Below are positions 1 to 6,440 of a DNA stretch of 8,990 nt, piece after piece. Each line of letters begins with the position of its first letter. Positions within the stretch are counted from its first letter, which is position 1. A program made the position numbers and the translations under genes. The DNA lies in the NCBI GenBank assembly GCA_027019205.1, contig JALUWZ010000134.1, positions 1-8,990 of the forward strand, written 5' to 3'. Under the pieces are notes generated by a model. The model was given only the letters and a program-made list of their open reading frames with translations. It did no database searches and was not told the origin of the DNA. The stretch comes from Emcibacter sp. GTDB lineage: Bacteria > Pseudomonadota > Alphaproteobacteria > Sphingomonadales > Emcibacteraceae.

Positions 1-723
1 GGACTGGCTGGCCAACTCAATCGTCTCTTCAAGCTTGTCCATAAAGGTGTCTTTCTGAAGTCCGGGCGCAACAGGCGGCAGGAATTCAATCACAAACTCG
101 CCGCCTTTCACCGCCCCTTTCCTCGGCCAGAAAAGCCCGGTATTGACCGCAACCGGAACCACCGGAACCTTGAGATATTTATATATACCAAAAATCCCCG
201 GCTGGTAAGGATGTTTTTCCCCGGGCCGGGCGCGCGAGCCTTCGGGAAATATGATCACCGAACGGCCCCTGCCGATCTCCGCACGGGATTGCGAGAGCAT
301 TTTCTTCATTGATTTCACCCCCATATCGCGGTCAATGGATATATTGCCGACCTTCTCGCACAAGCGCCCATAAAGCGGGATTTTCAGAAGCTCTTTCTTC
401 ATGACGAATGCCGGGTCCTCAATAATGGAATGCATGACAAAGGTATCAAGCATAGACTGATGTTTCATGGCATAGATCACCGGCGTTGCCGAGATATATT
501 GCCTGCCGCGCACGATCATTTTCAAGCCTGCAGCCCGGCGGAGCCAGAATAGCACACTCTGTGACCAGTTTGTCTGAAAGGCCACCTGCCAGCGCCGGGG
601 CACCCCGGGAAGATAGAGCAGCGGGACCCAAAGCAGGCAGGCCACGGTCCCCCGAAGATAGAAGATCGCCCGAAAAATCAAAGACCGCAAAGCCGTCACC
701 ATATTGTTGCCGCTTTTGATCAT
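1..723 (-). CDS. plsC: 1-acyl-sn-glycerol-3-phosphate acyltransferase (PlsC-like), 3' end cut by the window edge
   Basis: This gene likely encodes the inner-membrane acyltransferase that turns lysophosphatidic acid into phosphatidic acid in phospholipid synthesis. The frame is open for 241 codons from an ATG at 723 to the left edge, with no stop. Residues 22-39 (GTVACLLWVPLLYLPGVP) are a hydrophobic N-terminal segment. The catalytic HX4D motif is seen in KHQSMLDT. The FPEGSR block (usually FPEGTR) follows, then VPVVPVAVNTG, which matches the late conserved block of the family. The family is usually about 240-260 residues, so only a few residues should be missing. The start lies 6 bases after the ydcF-like stop, with only a weak ribosome site (TCAGG); a second ATG seven codons in is possible. 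It is the last visible gene of the ftsE operon. The acyltransferase family is clear. The exact acceptor (lysophosphatidate or another lysolipid) is inferred. Confidence 0.88.
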   Translation of the reverse strand, partial: MIKSGNNMVTALRSLIFRAIFYLRGTVACLLWVPLLYLPGVPRRWQVAFQTNWSQSVLFWLRRAAGLKMIVRGRQYISATPVIYAMKHQSMLDTFVMHSIIEDPAFVMKKELLKIPLYGRLCEKVGNISIDRDMGVKSMKKMLSQSRAEIGRGRSVIIFPEGSRARPGEKHPYQPGIFGIYKYLKVPVVPVAVNTGLFWPRKGAVKGGEFVIEFLPPVAPGLQKDTFMDKLEETIELASQS

Positions 724-729
724 CCTGAC

Positions 730-1290
730 TTACATTCCGGTTTCAAATATGCTTGTACGGATCAGGCTTACCAGATATTTGCTATATTCCCGGGCCAGGG
801 AAACAAAACGGATATTCTCGGGCCGCCACTGGCCGACAGGATGGGCAATCATACGGATTTTTGGCATAAAATGGCGCATCTCGCTCATGGCGCGCGGCAT
901 ATGCTCAAGGGAGGTCACAACCCTGATAGAGGATATGTGGCTCTTTTTTACCCAGAGAGAAATCTCTCTGGCATTGCCTCTGGTATTCTGTGCCATGGTG
1001 CCACTTTCAATACAGCAGTCTGCCAGTTCCCGTGTACTGCCAAGCACCGAACGTAATTCCGCATCCGTCACCCGGGCATTGACCCCGGAAATAAAAAGCT
1101 TGTCTGCCAATCCGCTTTCCAGCAGACGCACCGCTTCCTGAAGCCGGCGGCTGCCACCGGTCAGGACGACAATACCGTCGGTTTTTTCGGCAGACGGCGG
1201 CTCCACCCGGGACAGATCGTAAATAAAATGGAAAAATCCCCCGAGCCAGACCAGACCCAGCAACAGCAACAGATAATATATATATTTCAT
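730..1290 (-). CDS. YdcF-like DUF218 domain protein with N-terminal membrane anchor
   Basis: This 186-residue protein has a short N-terminal hydrophobic helix (about residues 4-24), probably a signal anchor, followed by a DUF218 domain. Family hallmarks visible are DGIVVLTGGSRRLQEA (38-53), a strand ending in SGV (68-70), E95 with the NTRGNA block (102-107), and VVTSLEHMPRA (124-134). The fold is that of the YdcF/SanA/ElyC group, often tied to envelope integrity or cell-wall precursor metabolism, but the biochemical role of this subgroup is not settled. The start is supported by a GGCAGGG ribosome-site-like stretch just upstream. It begins 10 bases after ftsX and ends 6 bases before plsC, so it is probably translated from the ftsEX message. 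Placement with ftsEX suggests an envelope or division-linked job; that is inference. Confidence 0.85.
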   Translation of the reverse strand: MKYIYYLLLLLGLVWLGGFFHFIYDLSRVEPPSAEKTDGIVVLTGGSRRLQEAVRLLESGLADKLFISGVNARVTDAELRSVLGSTRELADCCIESGTMAQNTRGNAREISLWVKKSHISSIRVVTSLEHMPRAMSEMRHFMPKIRMIAHPVGQWRPENIRFVSLAREYSKYLVSLIRTSIFETGM

Positions 1291-1300
1291 AGGCCCTGCC

Positions 1301-2182
1301 TCATACCATCCGATTCAGGCCCCGCATAACGGTTATGCGTGCTGTCACCATACAGAGCAATGCTGCCAGCAGCGGGATCACCAGCAGAACGGCCCCCTCA
1401 GCAACCGGCATATCCGGCAGACGAACCAGACCAGCCATCATGGCACGGGACAGGGACATCAGCGAGACCAGCGTGATAAATGCCAGAACAAGCCCGATAG
1501 CCCCTCCCTTCAGACCATAACGCATAAAACGACGCTGGAAAGCCCGGGCAATCATGCTGTCTTCCGCCCCCAGATGATGCATGATGGAAATGGTTTCCCG
1601 GTTTTCCGCCATCCCGGCCTTGGTGCCGAAAATAACAATACAGACGGTGGCCATTACCACCAGCGACAGGACCCCGAGCGCGGTATATTCCACCGCATCC
1701 ATCAGCTTGACAAAACGGCCAAGCCATTGCTGATGGTCGTCAAGATGAATATTTTCCGATATCCCGGCCATCATCCCGCGCAGGGCATCCAGATTGACCG
1801 CCATGGTCCGGCTGACGGTCACATCTATCATCACCGGCAGCGGAAGATCACTGGTAACATTGCCCTCGCCGAGCCATGGCTCCAGCAGATTCTCTATTTC
1901 AACCTTATTCAGCCTGTGGATAAAATCTATTCCCGGTGTCTGTTGCAAAAGCCGGGTAACATCCGCAGTCTCGGCCTCGCGCAGGGCGGGGTCAGGGGTG
2001 GTAATCTGTATGGTCAGGCGATTGCTCAGGGCTTCGGTCCATTCGCTAAAGCTCCGGTGAAGAACCATGCTGCCCATCAGGGCCAGCGCGCTCAGATAAA
2101 CCATGACGGCCATGACATAGGGCAGAAGCCGCGTCGCCTCATGGCTCCTTTCATCCGGCAGAAAATTGACCCTGGCGATCAC
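1301..2182 (-). CDS. ftsX: cell division protein FtsX (ABC transporter-like permease)
   Basis: FtsX is the membrane partner of FtsE. In other bacteria FtsEX sits at the division site and controls peptidoglycan hydrolases or their activators rather than transporting a solute. The 293-residue protein has the expected four membrane segments: about 21-43, 167-187, 225-246 and 263-285. A periplasmic domain of about 120 residues lies between the first two. The cytoplasmic stretch ETISIMHHLGAEDSMIARAF (196-215) is the typical FtsX segment that contacts the ATPase. The start is GTG, and its GTGA overlaps the TGA stop of ftsE by 4 bases, which points to translational coupling. The length is normal and no frame damage is seen. 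The next gene, ydcF-like, starts 10 bases after its stop. Confidence 0.93.
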   Translation of the reverse strand: MIARVNFLPDERSHEATRLLPYVMAVMVYLSALALMGSMVLHRSFSEWTEALSNRLTIQITTPDPALREAETADVTRLLQQTPGIDFIHRLNKVEIENLLEPWLGEGNVTSDLPLPVMIDVTVSRTMAVNLDALRGMMAGISENIHLDDHQQWLGRFVKLMDAVEYTALGVLSLVVMATVCIVIFGTKAGMAENRETISIMHHLGAEDSMIARAFQRRFMRYGLKGGAIGLVLAFITLVSLMSLSRAMMAGLVRLPDMPVAEGAVLLVIPLLAALLCMVTARITVMRGLNRMV

Positions 2183-2979
2183 ACCCCGCCCCCCTCTTCA
2201 TTTTCGTTCGCCCCATATATTTTCGGGCCGTATATTTTCGGACCATATTCTTTCTGGTCAAGCCGGATGCCGCCAAATTCACCGGCCTCTGTTTCTTCTT
2301 CGCGAAAATCACTGTCCCCGGGGTCCAACAGATGCAATCGTCCCTTATGGAGGTGCATCCGGGCCGCCCCGGCCCTTTTCACCATCTCCATATCATGGGT
2401 GGCGATAACCGTTGTTGTCCCCAGTTTATTCAGTTCGACAAACAGATGCATGATTCTTTTGGCGATCGCCGGGTCAACATTGCCGGTTGGCTCATCCGCC
2501 AGCAGAAGGTCCGGGCGTTTGATGACGGCACGGGCGATGGCAACACGCTGTTTTTCGCCGCCGGACAATACCGGCGGTCGCGATTTCATCCGGTCTTTGA
2601 GGCCGACCCAGGCCAGAAGCTCCTCGACATGCTGCTCAATCTCCGTCCCCTTGCCGCCGGATAGCCATAACGGCAGCGCGACATTCTCAACCGCCGTCAG
2701 ATGGTCCAGCAGCCTGAAATCCTGAAAGACGACCCCGATGCGCCGCCTGAGCCGTGGCAGGTCACGGCGGGCGGCATTTTCCACATCCTCGCGGAACATG
2801 GTTATTTTTCCCCGTGACGGACGATGGGCCAGATACATCAGTTTGAGCAGCGATGTCTTGCCGGCCCCGCTTGATCCGGTCAGAAAATGCAACGATCCCG
2901 GCTTCAGGTTGAAGGAAATATCCTTCAGGACTTCTGATCCCATGCCGTATCTCATGCCAACATTTTCAAAATGAATCAC
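2179..2979 (-). CDS. ftsE: cell division ATP-binding protein FtsE with an extended C-terminal tail
   Basis: FtsE is the cytoplasmic ABC ATPase that drives FtsX at the septum. All nucleotide-binding motifs are present: Walker A GSSGAGKT (35-42), Q-loop Q86, signature LSGGE (138-142), Walker B LLLADEP (158-164) and switch histidine H195 in THD. The wording VVFQDFRLL after the Q-loop is typical of FtsE. The ATPase core ends near residue 222. The remaining 40 or so residues are an acidic, glycine-rich tail with a five-residue repeat (K-I/E-Y-G-P/A, residues 243-257). FtsE is usually about 220-240 residues; this one is 266. The start is GTG at 2979, chosen because MIHFENV aligns with the usual N-terminus. 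An AAGG lies about 12 bases upstream. This is the first gene of the operon, and the divergent region 2980-3173 should hold its promoter. Confidence 0.94.
   Translation of the reverse strand: MIHFENVGMRYGMGSEVLKDISFNLKPGSLHFLTGSSGAGKTSLLKLMYLAHRPSRGKITMFREDVENAARRDLPRLRRRIGVVFQDFRLLDHLTAVENVALPLWLSGGKGTEIEQHVEELLAWVGLKDRMKSRPPVLSGGEKQRVAIARAVIKRPDLLLADEPTGNVDPAIAKRIMHLFVELNKLGTTTVIATHDMEMVKRAGAARMHLHKGRLHLLDPGDSDFREEETEAGEFGGIRLDQKEYGPKIYGPKIYGANENEEGGGV
2209..2253 (-). repeat. three 15-base tandem units inside the ftsE 3' end
   Basis: Read on the minus strand, three in-frame 15-base units encode KEYGP, KIYGP and KIYGA (FtsE residues 243-257). The second and third differ at three positions (a C/T in the tyrosine codon, a C/G in the glycine codon and the first base of the last codon). 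The first is more diverged. Because the unit length is a multiple of three, gain or loss of a copy would keep the frame. It lies outside the ATPase core. Confidence 0.85.
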
Positions 2980-3056
2980 GCGGATAGTACCTTTTCCATC
3001 ACATTGTCTGCCTCGTCTTCACCATAACAATTCACTTCCTGACCGTAAACTCAAAA

Positions 3057-3084
3057 TATATAATAGCCGTCCTCCCGATCAGAA
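3057..3084 (-). promoter_or_regulatory. ftsE: possible promoter for the ftsE operon
   Basis: On the minus strand, TTCTGA (3084-3079) and TATATA (3062-3057) are separated by 16 bases, in the gap before ftsE. The AT-rich -10 area is clear. The -35 match is weak, and neighbouring hexamers (TATTAT, TATATT) would serve with other spacings. No other promoter for this operon is visible, so some signal here is expected, but its exact position is uncertain. Confidence 0.3.
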
Positions 3085-3095
3085 TTTCTGGACTC

Positions 3096-3124
3096 TTGCG
3101 TAAATCATTTCAGCGCATTATAAC
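3096..3124 (+). promoter_or_regulatory. likely promoter for the zinc-ribbon gene
   Basis: TTGCGT (3096-3101) and TATAAC (3119-3124) are separated by 17 bases, close to a sigma-70-type promoter. Transcription would start near 3131, about 43 bases before the start codon. A GACTC site (3091-3095), which fits the GANTC target of the cell-cycle methylase CcrM, directly abuts the -35 hexamer. A second GANTC (GAATC, 2973-2977) covers the ftsE start. A near-repeat of CCGTAT follows in the leader. I found no TTAA-N7-TTAA CtrA box by eye. Confidence 0.4.
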
Positions 3125-3173
3125 CGTATAAAGAGATAAACCCGTATGATAACAAGAGTTACAGGCTTCTTTC

Positions 3174-3992
3174 ATGATCCTGACCTGCCCGGAATGTTCT
3201 GCACGATATGTTGTTGATCCAAAGGCCCTTCTGCCAAATGGTCGGACGGTCAGATGTGCCAAATGCCGCCATACATGGCGCGAAGCCGCCCCGGACGCAA
3301 ATATTGCGGCGACAAATGAAGCCGTAACAGAGGATATACAGCAGACCGCCCCCCCACAGGATTCCCCCCCGCCTTCTGAAAATACCGCCGCCAGGGAAAA
3401 TGCCAAAGAGGAGGACGAATTTGCCATCAAAAGAGCGCGGCGCAAGAAACGGCCCCGGCCCATGCCCAAGGGATCAAACCTGCCCGCGCTGCAAAATCAC
3501 AATCATGGCGGCTCTCTGTGGGGATGGTATGCGCTCGGGACGTTTGTCGTCGCACTGGTCAGCAGCTTTCTGATTTTCCAGAATAGTATAAGCGAGTTCT
3601 GGCCGCCATCGCAAAAACTCTACCGGACCCTTGGAATGGAAAATGCCAGACCCGGCCCGGCCAAACATGCCACTGAGAAGAAACAGCCGAAAATCCCGGC
3701 CCAGGAGCTGTTCGAAATAAAGGATACCACGCCGGGTAAAGTGATTATCGGCGGGGTGGTGACCCTGAAAGTTGACGGCAATATTGTCAATATCACCAAT
3801 GAGACACAGACGCTGCCCCTGCTCAGAATCGCTTTAAAGGACAATAGGGGAAAAGTCATCCGGGCCTGGACTTTCAAGACCTCGGCGGCGACCATTGCCC
3901 CGGATGGGAAGGTCGCTTTTTCAACCTCTCTGCCCAACCCGCCGAAGGATGCCACCAGCATCAGCGTTACCTTTGCTGAAAAACAGGGTTGA
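3174..3992 (+). CDS. zinc-ribbon (MJ0042-type) membrane protein with DUF3426-like C-terminus, ZitP-like
   Basis: This 272-residue protein opens with a zinc ribbon: C5, C8, C28 and C31 are the likely metal ligands, in MILTCPECSARY and VRCAKCRHTW. An acidic, proline-rich linker (about 38-82) and a basic stretch (KRARRKKRPRP, 86-96) precede one membrane helix (about 115-136). The basic side implies a cytoplasmic N-terminus. The C-terminal 95 residues form a beta-rich DUF3426-like domain that should face the periplasm. Caulobacter ZitP, a polar protein that binds PopZ through its zinc ribbon, has the same architecture. R24, R27 and W35, which I recall as key in ZitP, are all present here. ZitP function is inference; many paralogues share this layout. 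The gene is divergent from ftsE and starts 194 bases from it. The start matches the family's usual MILTCP opening, although its ribosome site is weak. Two runs of seven C lie in the linker. Confidence 0.85.
   Translation: MILTCPECSARYVVDPKALLPNGRTVRCAKCRHTWREAAPDANIAATNEAVTEDIQQTAPPQDSPPPSENTAARENAKEEDEFAIKRARRKKRPRPMPKGSNLPALQNHNHGGSLWGWYALGTFVVALVSSFLIFQNSISEFWPPSQKLYRTLGMENARPGPAKHATEKKQPKIPAQELFEIKDTTPGKVIIGGVVTLKVDGNIVNITNETQTLPLLRIALKDNRGKVIRAWTFKTSAATIAPDGKVAFSTSLPNPPKDATSISVTFAEKQG
3349..3370 (+). repeat. two C7 homopolymer tracts in the zinc-ribbon gene
   Basis: Seven consecutive C bases occur at 3349-3355 and again at 3364-3370, eight bases apart, inside the codons of the proline-rich linker (around residues 59-66). 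A one-base slip in either tract would cut the protein off after the zinc ribbon and before the membrane helix. Confidence 0.9.
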
Positions 3993-4019
3993 TATTGCGT
4001 GTCGTAAAGACATTATAAA
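3989..4019 (+). promoter_or_regulatory. cpdR: weak candidate promoter for cpdR
   Basis: The 74-base gap before cpdR is AT-rich. TTGATA (3989-3994, over the upstream stop codon) and TATAAA (4014-4019) are 19 bases apart, longer than ideal. CATTAT at 4011-4016 would give 16. The gap is long enough for its own promoter, but read-through from the zinc-ribbon gene is equally possible. Confidence 0.22.
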
Positions 4020-4066
4020 GAATTATATTATATCCTGTATTCTGAAATATTACGGGAGTTCAACAA

Positions 4067-4441
4067 ATGGCGCATATTCTGATCGCGGAAGATGAGATGG
4101 CGGTTCGCCTGTTCGTCAGCCGGGCCCTTGAACACCGGGGCCATAGCACGGTTGGCGTGGAAGACGGCGGGGCGGCGATCACGGCTATGTCAGCGGAAAA
4201 TTTTGACCTGTTGCTCACCGATATTGTCATGCCGGTCATGGACGGCATCGCCCTAGCCCTGAAAGTTTCCTCGGAACATCCGGAAATGCCGATTCTGATG
4301 ATGACCGGCTATTCCCACGAACGTCAGCGCGCCCACAATCTTGAATGTCTGATCAATGATGTGATCAGCAAACCCTTCTCGCTCGACGAGCTGTGCGACA
4401 CTGTCGATGATATTCTCAAAAGCCGCAAAAAGCTGAATTAG
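4067..4441 (+). CDS. cpdR: CpdR-type single-domain response regulator
   Basis: This 124-residue protein is a receiver domain with no output domain. The acidic pocket is E8 and D9, the phosphoacceptor is D52 in LLLTDIVMP, and the switch residues are T80 and K102 (SKPFSL). The opening AHILIAEDE, the stretch TDIVMPVMDGIALAL and the ERQRAHNLECLINDV segment match CpdR proteins closely. In Caulobacter, unphosphorylated CpdR localises ClpXP at the pole and primes it to degrade PdeA and other substrates, and CckA-ChpT phosphorylation switches it off. That role is transferred here by similarity. The start has a good ribosome site (GGGAG, 4054-4058, 8 bases before ATG). It follows the zinc-ribbon gene by 74 bases and converges on the DUF4175 gene. 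No phosphotransferase or kinase is in the window, so its partners must be elsewhere. Confidence 0.88.
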   Translation: MAHILIAEDEMAVRLFVSRALEHRGHSTVGVEDGGAAITAMSAENFDLLLTDIVMPVMDGIALALKVSSEHPEMPILMMTGYSHERQRAHNLECLINDVISKPFSLDELCDTVDDILKSRKKLN

Positions 4442-4465
4442 AGCAATGTCAGACCTATCTGGCTC
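4441..4465. terminator. weak bulged hairpin between convergent genes
   Basis: GAGC (4441-4444) pairs with GCTC (4462-4465), and CAGA (4450-4453) with TCTG (4458-4461), around a CCTA loop. A five-base bulge interrupts the left arm. Only a short T run (4468-4470) follows. It sits in the 46-base gap between cpdR and the DUF4175 gene and could end transcription from one or both sides, but the pairing is poor. Confidence 0.2.
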
Positions 4466-4487
4466 AATTTGATGTCTCTGTATAGCT

Positions 4488-6440
4488 TTACGGATGATAG
4501 CGCAATTCCTGCGCCAACATGTTTTTCAGACTTTGCAAAAGTGTCATGATCTGGTTCTGATAGCCGGCGGCGGCGGACATATCGCCGCTCTTCATGCTGT
4601 CAACCACCTCCCCCATCAGATCATGGGCCGGTACGGTAAAACGGGCGGCATCAATGCCGGATTTCTGTAACATTCGTCCGAGATCATTCAGCTTGTCACC
4701 GAGCTGTTGCTGAATGGTGATCCAGCTCTTCATATCGCCGTTTCGGGATGCATCAGGATCACTTGTCGCCGCCGCGCTGGCAAACTGAAGCCGGACGGTT
4801 TTTTTAAGGACAAAGCCCATGACCTGCTGCTGGGTTTCTTTAAGGATATTCACGGTTTGCCGGGCATGGTGGGCGATCTGGAACCGGGCAAAGCCCTGCC
4901 CGGAAAGTATCGTACGGTCATTATAGATAAAACCATGTTCCAGATATGACACCAGATCCATGGCCTGGCCGGTTTTTTTATAAAATCTGAAGGACAGGAT
5001 TTTACTGTATATTTTGCGTAATGCCTTGATATCATATTTCTCGGGCGGGTAATGAATGTCAAATGACGCCGCCCGCTTTCGCCGGAACAGGATCAGGGTT
5101 TTGTCAATCTTCTGAAGCTGCTTTCTGAGCGCAGCAAGATCCAGCTGCCGGGCGAGGATGACCCTCAGGGACAGCAATTCTGCCAGTATGTCATGCTCAA
5201 ACTGTCCCCTGCCGCCATCTTCCAGCCGTCCGGCAAGCTGCCATAAAATATCCCGGGCGCTGGCGATGTCATTGTCGTCTTCCGGGTTGGTCAGACGCCA
5301 GTAGGCCGAGCGCAGGGCGATAAAGAATATGGGCGGCATCTGCCCGCCATCCGGCGCAAGGCCGAGAGCCATCAGCTCACGCGCAAGTTTTTTTCTGATC
5401 TCAGGCTGTTTGAGTATGCCGTCACGGATGTCGATGATCTTCCGCGACAGGGCATTGGAAAATTCCCGCTTCGGCAATGTGAGTCCGGGGATAATTTTCC
5501 GGCTCGTCTGCCCGGCCTGATCCGTTGCCTCCACGATCAGGTCAACTTTCTGTCCGGCGAAATCGGATTCGGAAAGATTGACATAGATATCACCGGAAAA
5601 TTGCTTCAGGTCACTGATGCCGGAATTTACCCGGTCATGGAGGGCGGCGCGCTCACTGCCTGCGGCAACCACCCCGACCGTAACTTTTTTGACCGCATAA
5701 TCGTCGGATATATCAAGGGTGAGGCCAAATAAGCCATCCCCCGTCATCATATTATGGAAATCCGCCCGGGCAATAACCGGCGCTTCATCGGCCAGAACAA
5801 CGATGGGCCAGCGGCTGATGATGCGGCTGCCCTCCCTGATCTGCCATTCCGGTTGATCTTTCAGGGTAAAACTTGCAACAAATCCCCCGCCCTCATCCGC
5901 CAGAAACTCTATCCTCTGACGTCCGGCGACAAGGGTCGGGGCATAAACCGTATTTTTCACCCGGACCATTATCCCGCTGCCTTCAACAATCGGTGTGACG
6001 TCTGCGGGGTGATTTTCCCCGGCGGCAATATTTTCGCTAAAGCCTTTCCGGCCACTATAGGACGGCGGCGTTACTGTCATGGTGATTTCAGGCTGTGGCC
6101 AGGAAAATATTGCCCGGGGTTTTGCGGCAATTTCAAGCAGCCTTGTCCCGTCCGACCCGGCCAGTATTCCGGCAATCACCAGCAAAACCACTGACAGCCC
6201 GAATGCCTTCAGGCCGGTTGGCAAAGGCCAGATTTTTTTCCCGGCCAGCCCCGCCGTAACCGACAATATCATAACAGCAATCAACAGCCCGTAGACAACT
6301 GCATGCACTATCGGCGGCAAATAGCCCCACAGGTCGGTCAGCGACAGGGCGATATAGACAAAACACATGACAGCCGCCAGCAGCAGCCCTGTATAGAAGG
6401 CAGCCAGTCTGTCAGAATCTATCATGTCTGGTCGAGCCAT
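4488..6440 (-). CDS. DUF4175 / TIGR02302 family membrane protein, short form
   Basis: The function of this family is unknown. The 650-residue protein has three membrane helices near the N-terminus (about 15-35, 43-65, 77-94). A beta-rich part follows, with TPPSYSGRKG (124-133) and an Ig-like section around LDISDDYAV (242-250). The rest is a long helical region with the family landmarks LPKREFSNALSRKI (322-335) and ILWQLAGRLEDGG (398-410). As I recall the family, members are about 850 residues with a Gln/Gly-rich stretch and a conserved basic tail. This one stops soon after the QQQLGDKLNDL helices (577-587) and lacks both. The stop is followed by only 46 bases before cpdR, so no lost tail lies downstream. 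The start is either ATG at 6440 or ATG at 6425; the latter gives an ATGA overlap with the lysA stop. Neither has a strong ribosome site. Coupling to lysA is likely. Confidence 0.82.
   Translation of the reverse strand: MARPDMIDSDRLAAFYTGLLLAAVMCFVYIALSLTDLWGYLPPIVHAVVYGLLIAVMILSVTAGLAGKKIWPLPTGLKAFGLSVVLLVIAGILAGSDGTRLLEIAAKPRAIFSWPQPEITMTVTPPSYSGRKGFSENIAAGENHPADVTPIVEGSGIMVRVKNTVYAPTLVAGRQRIEFLADEGGGFVASFTLKDQPEWQIREGSRIISRWPIVVLADEAPVIARADFHNMMTGDGLFGLTLDISDDYAVKKVTVGVVAAGSERAALHDRVNSGISDLKQFSGDIYVNLSESDFAGQKVDLIVEATDQAGQTSRKIIPGLTLPKREFSNALSRKIIDIRDGILKQPEIRKKLARELMALGLAPDGGQMPPIFFIALRSAYWRLTNPEDDNDIASARDILWQLAGRLEDGGRGQFEHDILAELLSLRVILARQLDLAALRKQLQKIDKTLILFRRKRAASFDIHYPPEKYDIKALRKIYSKILSFRFYKKTGQAMDLVSYLEHGFIYNDRTILSGQGFARFQIAHHARQTVNILKETQQQVMGFVLKKTVRLQFASAAATSDPDASRNGDMKSWITIQQQLGDKLNDLGRMLQKSGIDAARFTVPAHDLMGEVVDSMKSGDMSAAAGYQNQIMTLLQSLKNMLAQELRYHP

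Noticed and set aside
1574..2725. A 383-codon open frame on the plus strand across ftsX and ftsE
   Set aside because: It is antisense to two well-supported genes, has no recognisable domain, has odd low-complexity stretches where it crosses the 15-base repeats, and has no ribosome site. It is best read as a shadow of GC-rich coding sequence.
3110..3469. A 119-codon minus-strand frame with a long Ala/Ser/Gly run over the zinc-ribbon gene
   Set aside because: It lies opposite the zinc ribbon, whose cysteine motif is clear, and shows no family motif of its own.
3993..4066. A CtrA box before cpdR
   Set aside because: No TTAA-N7-TTAA arrangement is present in the gap; the AT-richness alone is not evidence.
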